Source: Bin87 sp965220055
Lineage (GTDB): Bacteria > Chloroflexota > Dehalococcoidia > Lucifugimonadales > UBA3495
Length of the DNA stretch: 64,000 nucleotides
Direction: 5' to 3'
Assembly: GCA_965220055.1 (NCBI GenBank)
Contig: CBDCPE010000002.1
Span: 124,001-188,000, forward strand
In this document: piece by piece, positions 42,361-51,212 of the stretch
Numbering within the stretch: position 1 is the stretch's first letter
Layout: each line of letters starts with the position of its first letter
Program-made: the position numbers and the translations under genes
Notes under the pieces: generated by a model
The model's database searches: none
The model's input: the letters and a program-made list of their open reading frames with translations, nothing else
What the model was told of the DNA's origin: nothing

Positions 42361-43785
42361 GTGCAGCGGAGCAACTTCGCTGATTCGGAGATTTTTGCCG
42401 TGGCTGATACCCCTCTCATATACTTTTCCGCTCTTGAACTAGAGAACGTCAGATGCTTCGGCGGGTGCCAGAAGCTAGACCTAACCGATAATGGCAGGCC
42501 AGCGCGGTGGTCTTTGCTCATCGGCGAGAACGGGACAGGAAAGACGACTCTCTTGGAGTGCTTGGCTTGGATGCGTCCGGAGCCGGATGAGGATAAAGCC
42601 TCCAAAGGTACCACAGGCCCGGAGCTTCCCGGAGTATCTACCCCTCTTACTGATGAAGAAAACGAAGTACTTGAAACGCTTCCGTGGAAAGGTTCTCGGA
42701 GAGTTAAGATAGGCGTTACATTGTCATTTGGCATCGGCCTTGAACCGAACGGCTCGCCACATAGGGCCAACAGCAAGGCAAAGGATTGGACAGTTGGACG
42801 GAAACTCAGCTTCGATCAGCAGGCACATTTGATCGCTTGGGAGCCACTAGGCAAAGGCAGCATCCCCAAGCCGGATGGCGAATTTCCTGATCCTCTGATA
42901 GTAAACTACGGCGCGGACCGGTATCTCGGTGTCCGCAACTTATTTGGAATAGACGAAGCTGGTCCAGGGGACCGCAAGCGCCTTTCCGAAAGTACGAAAC
43001 TCTGCGATGTTGAAGAAATACTCATGGGGCTCGACTATGCAGCTAGAGCTGACAAGGAAGGACGCGAGGTTTCTAGCCTCAAGCATGTAAAGCAAGTGAT
43101 AGCGCGAATCCTACCTGGCGACCAGGATGACGAGGTAATCGAGATTCATCCTCCCGACGTGCTGGATACTGGTCGACTCAGTGGTGTACATGCCAATACG
43201 TTTACCGGTCTAGTTCCTATGTCTGCCTTGAGCTTGGGTCATCGGACCACATTGGGCTGGGTAATTGACTTGGCGTGGCAGTTCCTAAACCACTACCCGG
43301 AGAGTTCAGACCCGCTAAAGGAGCCTGCGGTAGTACTTATAGACGAAATCGACCTACACCTACATCCACGTTGGCAACGCGAGATCATGAAGGACCTGAG
43401 CGTGCTGTTTCCAGCGACACAGTTCATCGCTACATCACACAGCCCGCTAATAGTGCAGGCTGCCGATACGGCGAACTTGGTGCTGCTGCAAAAACGAGAT
43501 GACGACGTCGAGATAGTGCAAGATATGGCTGTGCCCAGAAATCTTCGGGTCGATCAGATCCTAAATAGCCTGTTTGGAGTGGAGGGTTCGCGTAACGAAC
43601 GCATTGAACGTTTGTTTGCCCAGAGGGCAGAGCTGGCGGACAAGGCTGATCGGTCACCGTACGAAGAGGATACCCTGAGAGATATCCGCCGACAGATTGA
43701 TGAGTTACCTACGGCGCAGGACGGTAGTGACCGAGAAGCCATGGATCTCATCCGCCGGTTTGCGAGCCGCCTCGAAAACGGGTAA
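42361..43785 (+). CDS. ptuA: AAA ATPase, PtuA-like (Septu)
   Basis: A 474-residue SMC/RecF-like ATPase from the GTG at 42361, which has GGAGGGG upstream. Walker A GENGTGKT is at about 55-62, in LIGENGTGKTTLLECLAWMR. The ABC-type signature region lies near MSALSLGHRTTLGWVIDLAW and Walker B in VVLIDEIDLHLHPRWQ (about 324), followed by ATQFIATSHSPLIVQ. The C-terminus is helical. It is paired with an HNH endonuclease 12 bases downstream, as in Septu, where the ATPase senses infection and controls the nuclease. GC content is lower than in the flanks. Confidence 0.8.
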   Translation: MQRSNFADSEIFAVADTPLIYFSALELENVRCFGGCQKLDLTDNGRPARWSLLIGENGTGKTTLLECLAWMRPEPDEDKASKGTTGPELPGVSTPLTDEENEVLETLPWKGSRRVKIGVTLSFGIGLEPNGSPHRANSKAKDWTVGRKLSFDQQAHLIAWEPLGKGSIPKPDGEFPDPLIVNYGADRYLGVRNLFGIDEAGPGDRKRLSESTKLCDVEEILMGLDYAARADKEGREVSSLKHVKQVIARILPGDQDDEVIEIHPPDVLDTGRLSGVHANTFTGLVPMSALSLGHRTTLGWVIDLAWQFLNHYPESSDPLKEPAVVLIDEIDLHLHPRWQREIMKDLSVLFPATQFIATSHSPLIVQAADTANLVLLQKRDDDVEIVQDMAVPRNLRVDQILNSLFGVEGSRNERIERLFAQRAELADKADRSPYEEDTLRDIRRQIDELPTAQDGSDREAMDLIRRFASRLENG

Positions 43786-43797
43786 GGTCACTGAGTT

Positions 43798-44595
43798 ATG
43801 ATCCGGATTCACCGAACCCCCACAGCCCCCGCCAAGTTAAGGCAAAAAGGGTCACGTCAGACGGAGATTGATTGCGCTGCCTATGATGCAGCACCTGCAG
43901 GGTATATAGCCCACACGGAAAAATTGCCCACCAAGAACTACTATAAATGGAAGGACGTCAAGGATGCCCTCATGAGGATGCATCGCGAAAAGTGCTGCTA
44001 TTGTGAGACCAAGTTGTACGGGGCGGCCCACTTCCATGTGGAGCACTTCAGACCGAAAGCAGAAGTACGCCAAAGTCGTGCTGGCAATCGTGAGTATCCT
44101 GGGTATTACTGGTTGGCATATCGCTGGGAGAATCTGCTATTGGCGTGTCCTATTTGTAACATGAACAAGGGCACGCTGTTTCCTTTAGCGAACCCAGCAC
44201 AACGCGCACGGTCGCATAACGAGGACCTTGCCACGGAACGCAAGCTATTTGTGAACCCTTCAGAGGAAGATCCCAGAGAACACATCCGTTTCCAAGGAGA
44301 CCTCCCAGTTCCGCAGTCTGACCGCGGTCGTTGTACAATCGAAGGGCTTTGCCTACGTCGCCCCGAACTCCGTGAGGAAAGGCTCGAGTGCTTGAAATTG
44401 ATCACCACTCTCATCGATGGTCTCGAGATCGTCGAAGCTTGGCCTCCATCTCCATGCGACCAAGCTTGGCGCGATGATGTGCGCAGATTCATAGACAAAT
44501 CTATGCAGCCCGACGCCAGGTTCAGTTCAATGGTGATGGATCTCGTGGAACACCGAGGGGTTTTAGTCGGCAATATCGAGCAGCCGGGCAACTAA
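43798..44595 (+). CDS. ptuB: HNH endonuclease, PtuB-like (Septu)
   Basis: A 265-residue HNH endonuclease. Zinc and catalytic residues appear in REKCCYCETKLYG (about 64), FHVEHFRPKAEV (His 80/83 region) and LLACPICNMNKGTLFPLAN (about 111), the PtuB/TIGR02646 arrangement. It would cut nucleic acid when released by the ATPase encoded just upstream. Its 3' end overlaps the 3' end of the convergent HExxH gene by 33 bases. Confidence 0.8.
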   Translation: MIRIHRTPTAPAKLRQKGSRQTEIDCAAYDAAPAGYIAHTEKLPTKNYYKWKDVKDALMRMHREKCCYCETKLYGAAHFHVEHFRPKAEVRQSRAGNREYPGYYWLAYRWENLLLACPICNMNKGTLFPLANPAQRARSHNEDLATERKLFVNPSEEDPREHIRFQGDLPVPQSDRGRCTIEGLCLRRPELREERLECLKLITTLIDGLEIVEAWPPSPCDQAWRDDVRRFIDKSMQPDARFSSMVMDLVEHRGVLVGNIEQPGN

Positions 44596-45453
44596 GGCCG
44601 TGCCATCAGCAGTCAACTCACCACACTGTCGAAAGTCCCGCGCCTGTTCTACCTGACAGTCGATCTGCGCCAACCGATCGGCAACGTGGTCGCTTACTGC
44701 GCTGGGTTGAATCACCGGTATTAATTTTAGGATGGATCGGATTACTACGAACACGTAGAGGGCCTGTAGAATGCCTTCTGAATCCCGTTGTTCGTCGCGC
44801 CAAGGAGAGTAGTACATAGTACGTTGGGGTACCACGAGGGGGAGTACTCGCTCGATCAGAGACAGTTGGAGGTGCATGGCCTCATGAAGAATCGCCTCCG
44901 CAACCCTTAGCGCAGCTACATTTGACCACACCCGTGGCACCGAGACAAAAATAGAGAAGGGAACCGCGGGGTCGCTGAAGCTGACGTCTACTTCATCGTC
45001 GACTGGGTCGATGATATGAAGTGACCTCACGAGCGTACTGACCGTCGGCCAGATAGTAGGCACGAGGTTCAAGAAGGAGATGGCTTCCTCTAACTGATGA
45101 GCGACGGGCTCTTCCACTCCGTGCGCATCCAAAAACCGAACTTCGCGCCCAGCGACCTGTTGAGCGATATCGGGAGGAAGTATTTCGACCGGTATGTCCC
45201 CCGCGCCCGGGCTACCTCCTGCGTTCGATGCCGTACCACATCGAACCACAACCGAGCGCCCTCCTCTAGGATTTCTGAGGAGCAGTCGCGCCGTACCATA
45301 GGCAGCAGGCGTGAGTCCTATGTCGCGCTCCATCTGTTTCCAAGCTACTTGCGCGAGCGGTTCAGCGAGTCCAGGGAACCAAGGGGACATGAACGGATCC
45401 GGGAGAGTTGATCGGACAAGTGCCCTGAGTTTGTCAATATCCATTGTAGGCAT
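44563..45453 (-). CDS. HExxH-type putative peptide beta-hydroxylase
   Basis: A 296-residue protein with H190-E-A-M-H194 in VAEAILHEAMHLQLSLIERV. Proteins with this HExxH arrangement are found with FxsB/Xye-like radical SAM maturases and are described as alpha-ketoglutarate-dependent HExxH-type peptide beta-hydroxylases, not proteases. It is last in the minus-strand cluster: precursor, radical SAM enzyme, 2OG oxygenase, this gene. It overlaps the oxygenase by about 20 bases. The start at 45453 is the first within the intergenic overlap; no clear ribosome site is seen. Confidence 0.75.
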   Translation of the reverse strand: MPTMDIDKLRALVRSTLPDPFMSPWFPGLAEPLAQVAWKQMERDIGLTPAAYGTARLLLRNPRGGRSVVVRCGTASNAGGSPGAGDIPVEILPPDIAQQVAGREVRFLDAHGVEEPVAHQLEEAISFLNLVPTIWPTVSTLVRSLHIIDPVDDEVDVSFSDPAVPFSIFVSVPRVWSNVAALRVAEAILHEAMHLQLSLIERVLPLVVPQRTMYYSPWRDEQRDSEGILQALYVFVVIRSILKLIPVIQPSAVSDHVADRLAQIDCQVEQARDFRQCGELTADGTALVARLLDIAD

Positions 45454-46030
45454 AAAGTGAGTACACAACCGCGAACCGCTCTCCATCAAGGACCTTTGAC
45501 ACGGCATGGTTCGATTTCTCGGATATTTCGAACCCGATTACGCTCCCGGACAATGGCATCAGGACCCGGTGGACGTCAACAGGGTCACCGCTATCGAACA
45601 ACATCAGAAACCCTCCCTTGGACATACTCCACCCTCGGTTAATGTGGATGATCACACGGTGGGTCTCCCCATCGGTCTGTACATCAGTGTGGATCCTAAT
45701 CCGCTGCCCAGCTAGCATCTTGTGGACTGACCAGTCTACGCGTGCTCCGAACGCACGATCGAATATGCCCCCAACCTCCCGTCGCATTGCGTCCAAGAAT
45801 CTTGGATCTCGCAGGAAGGAAATAGGTCCTGGCAGTTGGCCCTCAGTCAAGCACAGTTCATGTTGTTCGTAGAAGTCCGCCTCGACGAGCTTCCAGCGAG
45901 CATCCGATTCGAGCCACGCCAGCAGAGATGCAATCGACGCATGGCTGAAGGACGCCGCGGCTGTGAAGTGAGGGAAGGGCTCACGGTATGCTTGCAGCGA
46001 AGCTGGCTGGATGAGTTGTGCTTGCGCCAT
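45434..46030 (-). CDS. 2-oxoglutarate/Fe(II) oxygenase
   Basis: A 198-residue prolyl-4-hydroxylase-like oxygenase. The iron triad is H114-x-D116 in RIRIHTDVQT and H175 in SEKSNHAVSKV, with R185 (DGERFAVVYSLYA) for 2-oxoglutarate. HINRGWSMSKGGFLMLFDSG and LMPLSGSVIGFEIS give the jelly-roll strands. It follows the radical SAM enzyme by a few bases and probably hydroxylates or otherwise oxidises the cyclised peptide. A longer start at 46075 would overlap the upstream gene. Confidence 0.8.
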   Translation of the reverse strand: MAQAQLIQPASLQAYREPFPHFTAAASFSHASIASLLAWLESDARWKLVEADFYEQHELCLTEGQLPGPISFLRDPRFLDAMRREVGGIFDRAFGARVDWSVHKMLAGQRIRIHTDVQTDGETHRVIIHINRGWSMSKGGFLMLFDSGDPVDVHRVLMPLSGSVIGFEISEKSNHAVSKVLDGERFAVVYSLYAYNGY

Positions 46031-46034
46031 GTCG

Positions 46035-47159
46035 TCATTTACCAAACACGAGGGTATTGACGGTGTCCCGGACACGCCCGATCAGCAGTTTTTGATCAGC
46101 GCAATACACCGATGGATTGTCGTATCCATTGTCATCGCTCCAACGATGAAGCGTCATCCCTCCTCCACAGACACTCAACTCAGAGCAGTTTAAACAGGTA
46201 GGGTTGCTTGGCCTCTGGATTGCCAGCGATTCGGAAAAGTCAGGCAATTGGAGAATTTGCCGAAGCCGATGGGTATGCACTGACCAAGGACCGGCGAAGC
46301 GGTCTGCTCCATCGAAGGAACTCTTAAGGGTATCGTTCTTCGTTATCGACCCGTCGGTGTCTATCACGAGTAGTCCGTAATCAGTGAGGCCAATACCATC
46401 TTTCGACCCTGACCCGCCTAGGATTAGCTTGACCACGTCATCGAGAATGCGGATTCTGATGGGGTTGTCATCGGCGACGTAGGCTTCAAACAACCTCGCC
46501 ATCCAGCATCCATATTCAGTCGATGATGACGATGCCTTGCCTGGAGGGTAACGGGAGTGGTTACCGTCCCGGTATATGAAATCGAGGCTGGGGGGGTCTA
46601 GTTCCTTGAAGAAAGAATAAACTTCGATGGGGTCGGATGTAGGGTCGACCACCGCCAGTATACCCGTGAATAATTGTTTGCCTGCCGGATGTGAGCGAAG
46701 GCACTCAAATCCTTGCATTACACGATCGAAGGTTCCTCGAGCATCGAATCCAACTCGATTCTGGTCGTGGATATGGCGCGGACCGTCCAAGCTCAGGGAA
46801 ATTGTCACGCTGTTGTCCGCGCACAAATCAAGTATCTCAGACGTAATCAGCGTGCCGTTGGTTTGAATGCTGATCGCACAAGCAGCTGGGAGAGCACGTC
46901 GGAGGGTACTCACCACATACCCTAAACCATCCTTACCCAGGAGCAGGGGTTCGCCCCCGTGAAGCACAACCGCGAACTGTTGCCCGTCAGCGTAGGTGAG
47001 GTCGCATAACGCTTCAACGACCGCCGCGCATGTTTGACGCGACATTTGCTTTGGCTGGCGGGACCACCCAAGGTCCCCCAGATGATAAACGTAGCAATAT
47101 GCGCAGTCGATGTTGCAGCGGCTCGCAACTTTCAGCAAAACTGTATCGATTTTGGGCAT
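46035..47159 (-). CDS. Radical SAM/SPASM peptide maturase (triceptide-type cyclophane synthase)
   Basis: A 374-residue radical SAM enzyme. C15, C19 and C22 in SRCNIDCAYCYVYHL bind the SAM cluster. VVLHGGEPLLLG and ISIQTNGTLI complete the core. A C-terminal SPASM-like domain has CLNCSELSVCGGGMTLHRW and YCADQK for auxiliary clusters. The pattern matches FxsB/Xye-type maturases that cross-link an aromatic residue to the residue two positions on. It begins 13 bases after a precursor whose C-terminus holds three such motifs. Start chosen to avoid a long overlap with the precursor. Confidence 0.85.
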   Translation of the reverse strand: MPKIDTVLLKVASRCNIDCAYCYVYHLGDLGWSRQPKQMSRQTCAAVVEALCDLTYADGQQFAVVLHGGEPLLLGKDGLGYVVSTLRRALPAACAISIQTNGTLITSEILDLCADNSVTISLSLDGPRHIHDQNRVGFDARGTFDRVMQGFECLRSHPAGKQLFTGILAVVDPTSDPIEVYSFFKELDPPSLDFIYRDGNHSRYPPGKASSSSTEYGCWMARLFEAYVADDNPIRIRILDDVVKLILGGSGSKDGIGLTDYGLLVIDTDGSITKNDTLKSSFDGADRFAGPWSVHTHRLRQILQLPDFSESLAIQRPSNPTCLNCSELSVCGGGMTLHRWSDDNGYDNPSVYCADQKLLIGRVRDTVNTLVFGK

Positions 47160-47172
47160 ATTGGGCTGCCGC

Positions 47173-47367
47173 TTAGCGGGACCGGTTGTGTCTGTTGTGC
47201 ATACGGTTATACGCTTGGGGTTCGGCCGCTTGTTCGTTACGGACTTCTTCGATAAGCCTTGCAAGCACTGGGCTACGGGTGACCACCTCGGTGATGTCAA
47301 TCTCGCCCAGCGGTTCGAGGTCTTCCGGGATTTCGGCCTGTCCGTTTCCGGTCATCTCGTCATTCAT
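47173..47367 (-). CDS. Cyclophane (triceptide) precursor peptide with three aromatic/His-N-R motifs
   Basis: A 64-residue peptide. Residues 1-50 form an acidic leader (EDLEPLGEIDITEVVTRSPV, then LARLIEEVRNEQ). The C-terminal core reads QAYNRMHNRHNRSR, with Y53-N-R55, H57-N-R59 and H60-N-R62, three consecutive Omega-X-X motifs. In triceptides a radical SAM enzyme bonds residue 1 to residue 3 of each motif. The gene lies 13 bases upstream of such an enzyme and two oxygenases follow. The start at 47367 is preferred over 47448 because the leader then has typical length; GGTGGGA lies just upstream. Confidence 0.75.
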   Translation of the reverse strand: MNDEMTGNGQAEIPEDLEPLGEIDITEVVTRSPVLARLIEEVRNEQAAEPQAYNRMHNRHNRSR

Positions 47368-47409
47368 TTTCCCACCAAAGCTGACGGGCGCGCCCGAATA
47401 GTCATAGGC

Positions 47410-47575
47410 ACACCAGGTTCCGGGAATGATACCACGTGTTGCCCACACCTCCGTTTCCGGACAGCGACTATCAGTCCGGACAATCGGTCCGGCGCGTCAA
47501 TCTACTCCAGCACGTCATGTCCCTCATCGCCAAGCGATTTGGCAATCCAGCGCAACGATCCACCAGGAATCTCAT
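47410..47575 (-). pseudogene. DUF5615 (PIN-like) toxin, decayed
   Basis: The ATG overlaps the antitoxin stop (TAATGA). MRFLVDRCAG is followed, after a one-base shift, by AKSLGDEGHDVLE and then a stop where intact homologues continue. Downstream fragments (DAPDRLSGLIVAV) complete the likeness to the DUF5615/Mut7-C-type toxin that normally follows DUF433 antitoxins. Confidence 0.6.
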
Positions 47576-47814
47576 TACTCGGCGACTGAAACTGCAGCCA
47601 GCGTGTCTCCAGCCATGACCGCTTGGGCGTAGGCGCGGATATCATCCAGTTCAAGGTCGGAGTAGTCGTCCAGGATCGCCTCCGGCGAAACGCCTTGGGT
47701 CAACAGGCTCAGCATCAGTTCCACCGATATCCGCAGTTCGCGGATGACGGGCTTCCCGCCAAGTACGTCTGGTCGGGCGATTATTCGTCTAATCAATTCG
47801 TGGTTAGCTGACAT
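47575..47814 (-). CDS. DUF433 antitoxin (VapB45-like)
   Basis: A 79-residue protein: RRIIARPDVLGGKPVIRELR then ISVELMLSLLTQGVSPEAIL and LDDYSDLELDDIRAYAQAVM, the full DUF433 winged-helix signature. It normally neutralises an adjacent DUF5615 toxin, which here is broken, so the antitoxin is an orphan. It follows the restriction-methylase gene by 16 bases on the same strand. Confidence 0.85.
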   Translation of the reverse strand: MSANHELIRRIIARPDVLGGKPVIRELRISVELMLSLLTQGVSPEAILDDYSDLELDDIRAYAQAVMAGDTLAAVSVAE

Positions 47815-47830
47815 AGCTTCCCTGGCAAGC

Positions 47831-50800
47831 TTATGAATTATGGCTGCCTATCAGCGACCGACCAGCACGGTTTGCCAATTGGATAATTGCCCCAATCCGC
47901 CGCGCAGTATCGGTGAAGTGCTGTACCTCTTCAGGAATGAGCACCCGACCCAGGACTTTGCGTTCCCGGTAGGACAACCACTTCTTGAGGACTTGGTAGC
48001 CGCCAAGCCGGTAGTTCCAGACGGCTGCTGGAATGTTACGCCAGTAAGCACGGTCGTTCAGGTACACGTCAAAGGCGGTGTCACCCAGTGTCCAGATGGC
48101 ATCGGCCAGTGCGGTCCGCTCATCGTCGGTGTAGTTCCGTTCCACGATCCTGCCCTGGCCGGGCATGACGGCCTCTCCCGTGCCGAAATGACCCCAGCCA
48201 GCGGATACCGCGAAGTCGTCGCCGGCCATGTTTCCGCCGTCCGTCGTGGTGGGCACGGCGATGGCGGCGAGTTCGAGACGCGGCCGGCCGGTGGTCACGC
48301 CAGCGACAGGGGTATCGGAATCCAGCAGGGCGGCCAGTTGCCGGCCCCGCGCCGCCGATTCCGACAGCGAATCCGCCGCGCCGGCGGCGACGCCGTCGGG
48401 CCAACCGGGCAGCGTGATGCGTGGCCACTCCATGCGCAGGGCGCCGGCGTTGGCGGTGCGGTAGGCGGGGTCGTGCAACGTGGCAATGACGTGGTGGAAC
48501 AGGTCCTCTACACCAAGGCCCAGGCGGTCCAAATAACGTTGCGCTGAGAGCGACAGGTTGGGACGACGTTGTGTACTACCAGCGTCGATGCCGAGGCCGT
48601 CGTCCCGTAGCCAGGCCGGGAACCAGAGCGTTCCCCGTTCGATCAGGTGATATGAGGCCATGTGGCGCGTAAAACCGGATTGAGTTTCCGTCGCTCCTTT
48701 TCGTAGGTGCTGAGCAGAGGACAACCATAAATTGCCTTCAAAGACATGTTGTTGGTAGTCAGGCCGCGGGCGATCCAACAATCCGCTGTCGCCTTCCCAG
48801 TAGAGCCAGCGGGTGTCGAAAGGACGGTAGACATAGCGAATGAAGCCAGTTTCCATCGCGCCGCCACGGCTACGCAGCGCATCACGGATCCCTCGAGCGT
48901 CAAATCCGGACCTGGGATTCATCACAGTAGGATAATGCTGTGCAACGACCTCATGATCCACGTTGGAATTGAAGTACGTGGCGACGCGCTCCTTAAGTTG
49001 GTCGAGCGATATATCCACCAGGAAGCTATCGCGGCTGGTAGTTACTCCCGGGAAGAAAGTCGGAAATAGATCAGGCAGCGCCGGCCAGTCCTGCCATCCG
49101 TCGCTCACCGCCAGGTCGGCGAATGGCAATCCCAGAGATAGCACTGGCGCGATTCCATCATATAGATCCAACGGGTCAGTCTCCGCCGTCTCCGCAAGTT
49201 CGCCATGCTTGGACTGGCCCCATAGGTGGCGGAAGTCGACGGACTGCGCCGGCGCATGGTCAGCCTTGCGCACCAGGGTGGCAATCGCCGTGCCCACCTG
49301 GATGCCCACCGGATCCTCGGACGTGGAAAAGATACTGGGGTCGGGTGTGCCCTCCGGCGTCGTCTTGCCCGTCTTGTACTTGTCGCCATTGAGGCAGTCG
49401 ATACGGATGGCGTCAAAGGCCTCGAGGTAGCGCTCGCGCATACCGGTGAAGGAGAGGCCGTCCAGCCACGAGTAGTTGGAGATGAGGCAGACCACACCCT
49501 GGCCGGTTTTCTCGGCGATGCGTCGCTCCGCCATGCGGAAGAACCGGACGTAGAGGTCGTTGAGACCCTGGCCCTCGGGCCGCCGCACCTGCTTGGTGGT
49601 CCGGTAGGCTTGAGACAATTCACGTTCCTCGTCCACGGCCATGCCGGCAAAGCCGTTGTAGGGCGGATTGCCCAGGATAACCAGCACTGGAGTGTCCTGC
49701 TTGACGCGTTCGGCCCTCTCCCGTTCTTCCTCCAGTTCCGGGAAGGGCAACGGCTTCTGCACCGTTGGCTCCCAGCCGGTGAGCGCATTGGTCAGGAAAA
49801 CGCCGGCGCGTTCGTCGCCGTCTTCAGACAGAGGGGCATCCAGTTCCTGCATGGTCAGGCCGACCTGCAGGTGCGCTACGACGAAGGGGGCGGGCATGAT
49901 CTCGAACCCGAAGACCCGCTGGGTGGCCGCTTGCTTCACCCGCGCGCCGGTGAGCGCGCCCAGGCCCCTGCTCCCCAGGTTTGCCGCAATGCGGCGCAGC
50001 ACCTCGGCCAGGTACGCGCCGGTACCGCAGCAGGGGTCGAGCACGTACACATTCTCGCCGGCCAGCCCGTCGGGGATGCCCAGGTCGTCCTTGAGGGCCT
50101 TGTCCACGCGGGCCACCATGTAGCGCACCACCTCGACGGGGGTGTACCACACGCCGAGCTGCTTGCGCAGGTCAGGGTCGAAGGCCTGCAGGAAGGGCTC
50201 GTAGAAATAGGGCACCGCCTCGCCTTCGCTGAACCTGGCAAAGAAAGCATCGCGGTCGACACGGTTCAGGGCCGTGGCCGTCCATTCCAGCACTTCCACC
50301 AAGCCCAGGGGCTGCAACCGGCCCGGGTCCGAGATCTGCTGGAACAATGCTCGCAGCACCGGAGCCCGCAGGTGCCAGACGGCATCGTGCCAGTTGAAAG
50401 CGCCGGTGGGTGCCGGCGTCTGCCGGGCCCACAGGACCCAGGCGGAGAAGATGCCGTAGAACAGGGTCTGCACCAGGGTGGAACGGAAAAAGGCGGCGCC
50501 ATCGTCGCCCTCGAAGCGCACGCCCAGGGATTCTTCCAGGGCGGTGCGTACCGCAGCGAGGGACGTCGTGTCGCTGGTCACTTCGACTCGCGACAGACCG
50601 TCACGGGCGTAGGACGCCAACAGCCAGGCCACGTCTTTGGGCTCGGACAGAGAAGCAGAATGGGACAACACCCGACCCAGATACTCGCCCAAGCCGGCGC
50701 CGACCTCTCCGGCGAAGGCCCTTGGCCTTTCCAACCGTGCGTTGAACTCCTCATCAGAAGCCGCAATCAGGAAGGTTTCCAGTCGTACTGGCTGGCCAGA

Positions 50801-51202
50801 CGCATCCTCCCCCATCAGCACAAAGTCCCTGGCATTGGTGACCAGCACCCGCCGGTAGCCATCCCAGTAGCGGCTCACCTGATCGCCGGACGTGGTCAAC
50901 CACGCTTCATCAGCTAATGGCTTGACTTCAACCACCCCGCGCTCCGGCTTCTGTCCCGACTTCGGTTTCCCTTTCTGTACCTGCTGGATCGTGTACAGGC
51001 CGAAGTCGGGATGACCGGCGCCCTGATCGGCCAGCTCTTGCACACAGAATACTTTGGGCCTCAGCGCGCCGCCCACGGCGTTCAGCAGGTTGGCCAGCGG
51101 TACGTACAGGGAACGCTCGTTCGTGGCTCCGCCGGATCCGCGCACCAGACGCAGGTCGGTGAAGTAGGCCTCGACAGCTTGGGTGAACTTGCTGCTTGCC
51201 AT
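47831..51202 (-). CDS. Type IIG/ISP-like restriction-modification enzyme
   Basis: An 1123-residue single-chain enzyme. The N-terminus carries a PD-(D/E)XK-like nuclease (HPDFGLYTIQQVQKG, then RGVVEVKPLADEAW: Asp, Glu-x-Lys). The methyltransferase follows with QLGVWYTPVEVVRYMV (motif X), VLDPCCGTGAYL (motif I, about 400) and VILGNPPYNGFAG (motif IV, about 525). The C-terminal third resembles the specificity domain of LlaBIII-type ISP enzymes but the helicase of true type ISP is missing. It would methylate adenines and cut unmodified sites. It lies 10 bases after the AbiE toxin gene, in one operon. Part of its C-terminus is duplicated at 62842-62949. Confidence 0.85.
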   Translation of the reverse strand: MASSKFTQAVEAYFTDLRLVRGSGGATNERSLYVPLANLLNAVGGALRPKVFCVQELADQGAGHPDFGLYTIQQVQKGKPKSGQKPERGVVEVKPLADEAWLTTSGDQVSRYWDGYRRVLVTNARDFVLMGEDASGQPVRLETFLIAASDEEFNARLERPRAFAGEVGAGLGEYLGRVLSHSASLSEPKDVAWLLASYARDGLSRVEVTSDTTSLAAVRTALEESLGVRFEGDDGAAFFRSTLVQTLFYGIFSAWVLWARQTPAPTGAFNWHDAVWHLRAPVLRALFQQISDPGRLQPLGLVEVLEWTATALNRVDRDAFFARFSEGEAVPYFYEPFLQAFDPDLRKQLGVWYTPVEVVRYMVARVDKALKDDLGIPDGLAGENVYVLDPCCGTGAYLAEVLRRIAANLGSRGLGALTGARVKQAATQRVFGFEIMPAPFVVAHLQVGLTMQELDAPLSEDGDERAGVFLTNALTGWEPTVQKPLPFPELEEERERAERVKQDTPVLVILGNPPYNGFAGMAVDEERELSQAYRTTKQVRRPEGQGLNDLYVRFFRMAERRIAEKTGQGVVCLISNYSWLDGLSFTGMRERYLEAFDAIRIDCLNGDKYKTGKTTPEGTPDPSIFSTSEDPVGIQVGTAIATLVRKADHAPAQSVDFRHLWGQSKHGELAETAETDPLDLYDGIAPVLSLGLPFADLAVSDGWQDWPALPDLFPTFFPGVTTSRDSFLVDISLDQLKERVATYFNSNVDHEVVAQHYPTVMNPRSGFDARGIRDALRSRGGAMETGFIRYVYRPFDTRWLYWEGDSGLLDRPRPDYQQHVFEGNLWLSSAQHLRKGATETQSGFTRHMASYHLIERGTLWFPAWLRDDGLGIDAGSTQRRPNLSLSAQRYLDRLGLGVEDLFHHVIATLHDPAYRTANAGALRMEWPRITLPGWPDGVAAGAADSLSESAARGRQLAALLDSDTPVAGVTTGRPRLELAAIAVPTTTDGGNMAGDDFAVSAGWGHFGTGEAVMPGQGRIVERNYTDDERTALADAIWTLGDTAFDVYLNDRAYWRNIPAAVWNYRLGGYQVLKKWLSYRERKVLGRVLIPEEVQHFTDTARRIGAIIQLANRAGRSLIGSHNS

Positions 51203-51212
51203 GGCGATCCTA

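Noticed and set aside
46035..47300. Longer start for the radical SAM gene
   Set aside because: It would overlap most of the precursor gene; the fold begins at the methionine at 47159.
47831..51202. BREX PglX or a complete type ISP enzyme
   Set aside because: No other BREX genes and no helicase motifs; the N-terminal nuclease motif points to a single-chain type IIG-like enzyme.
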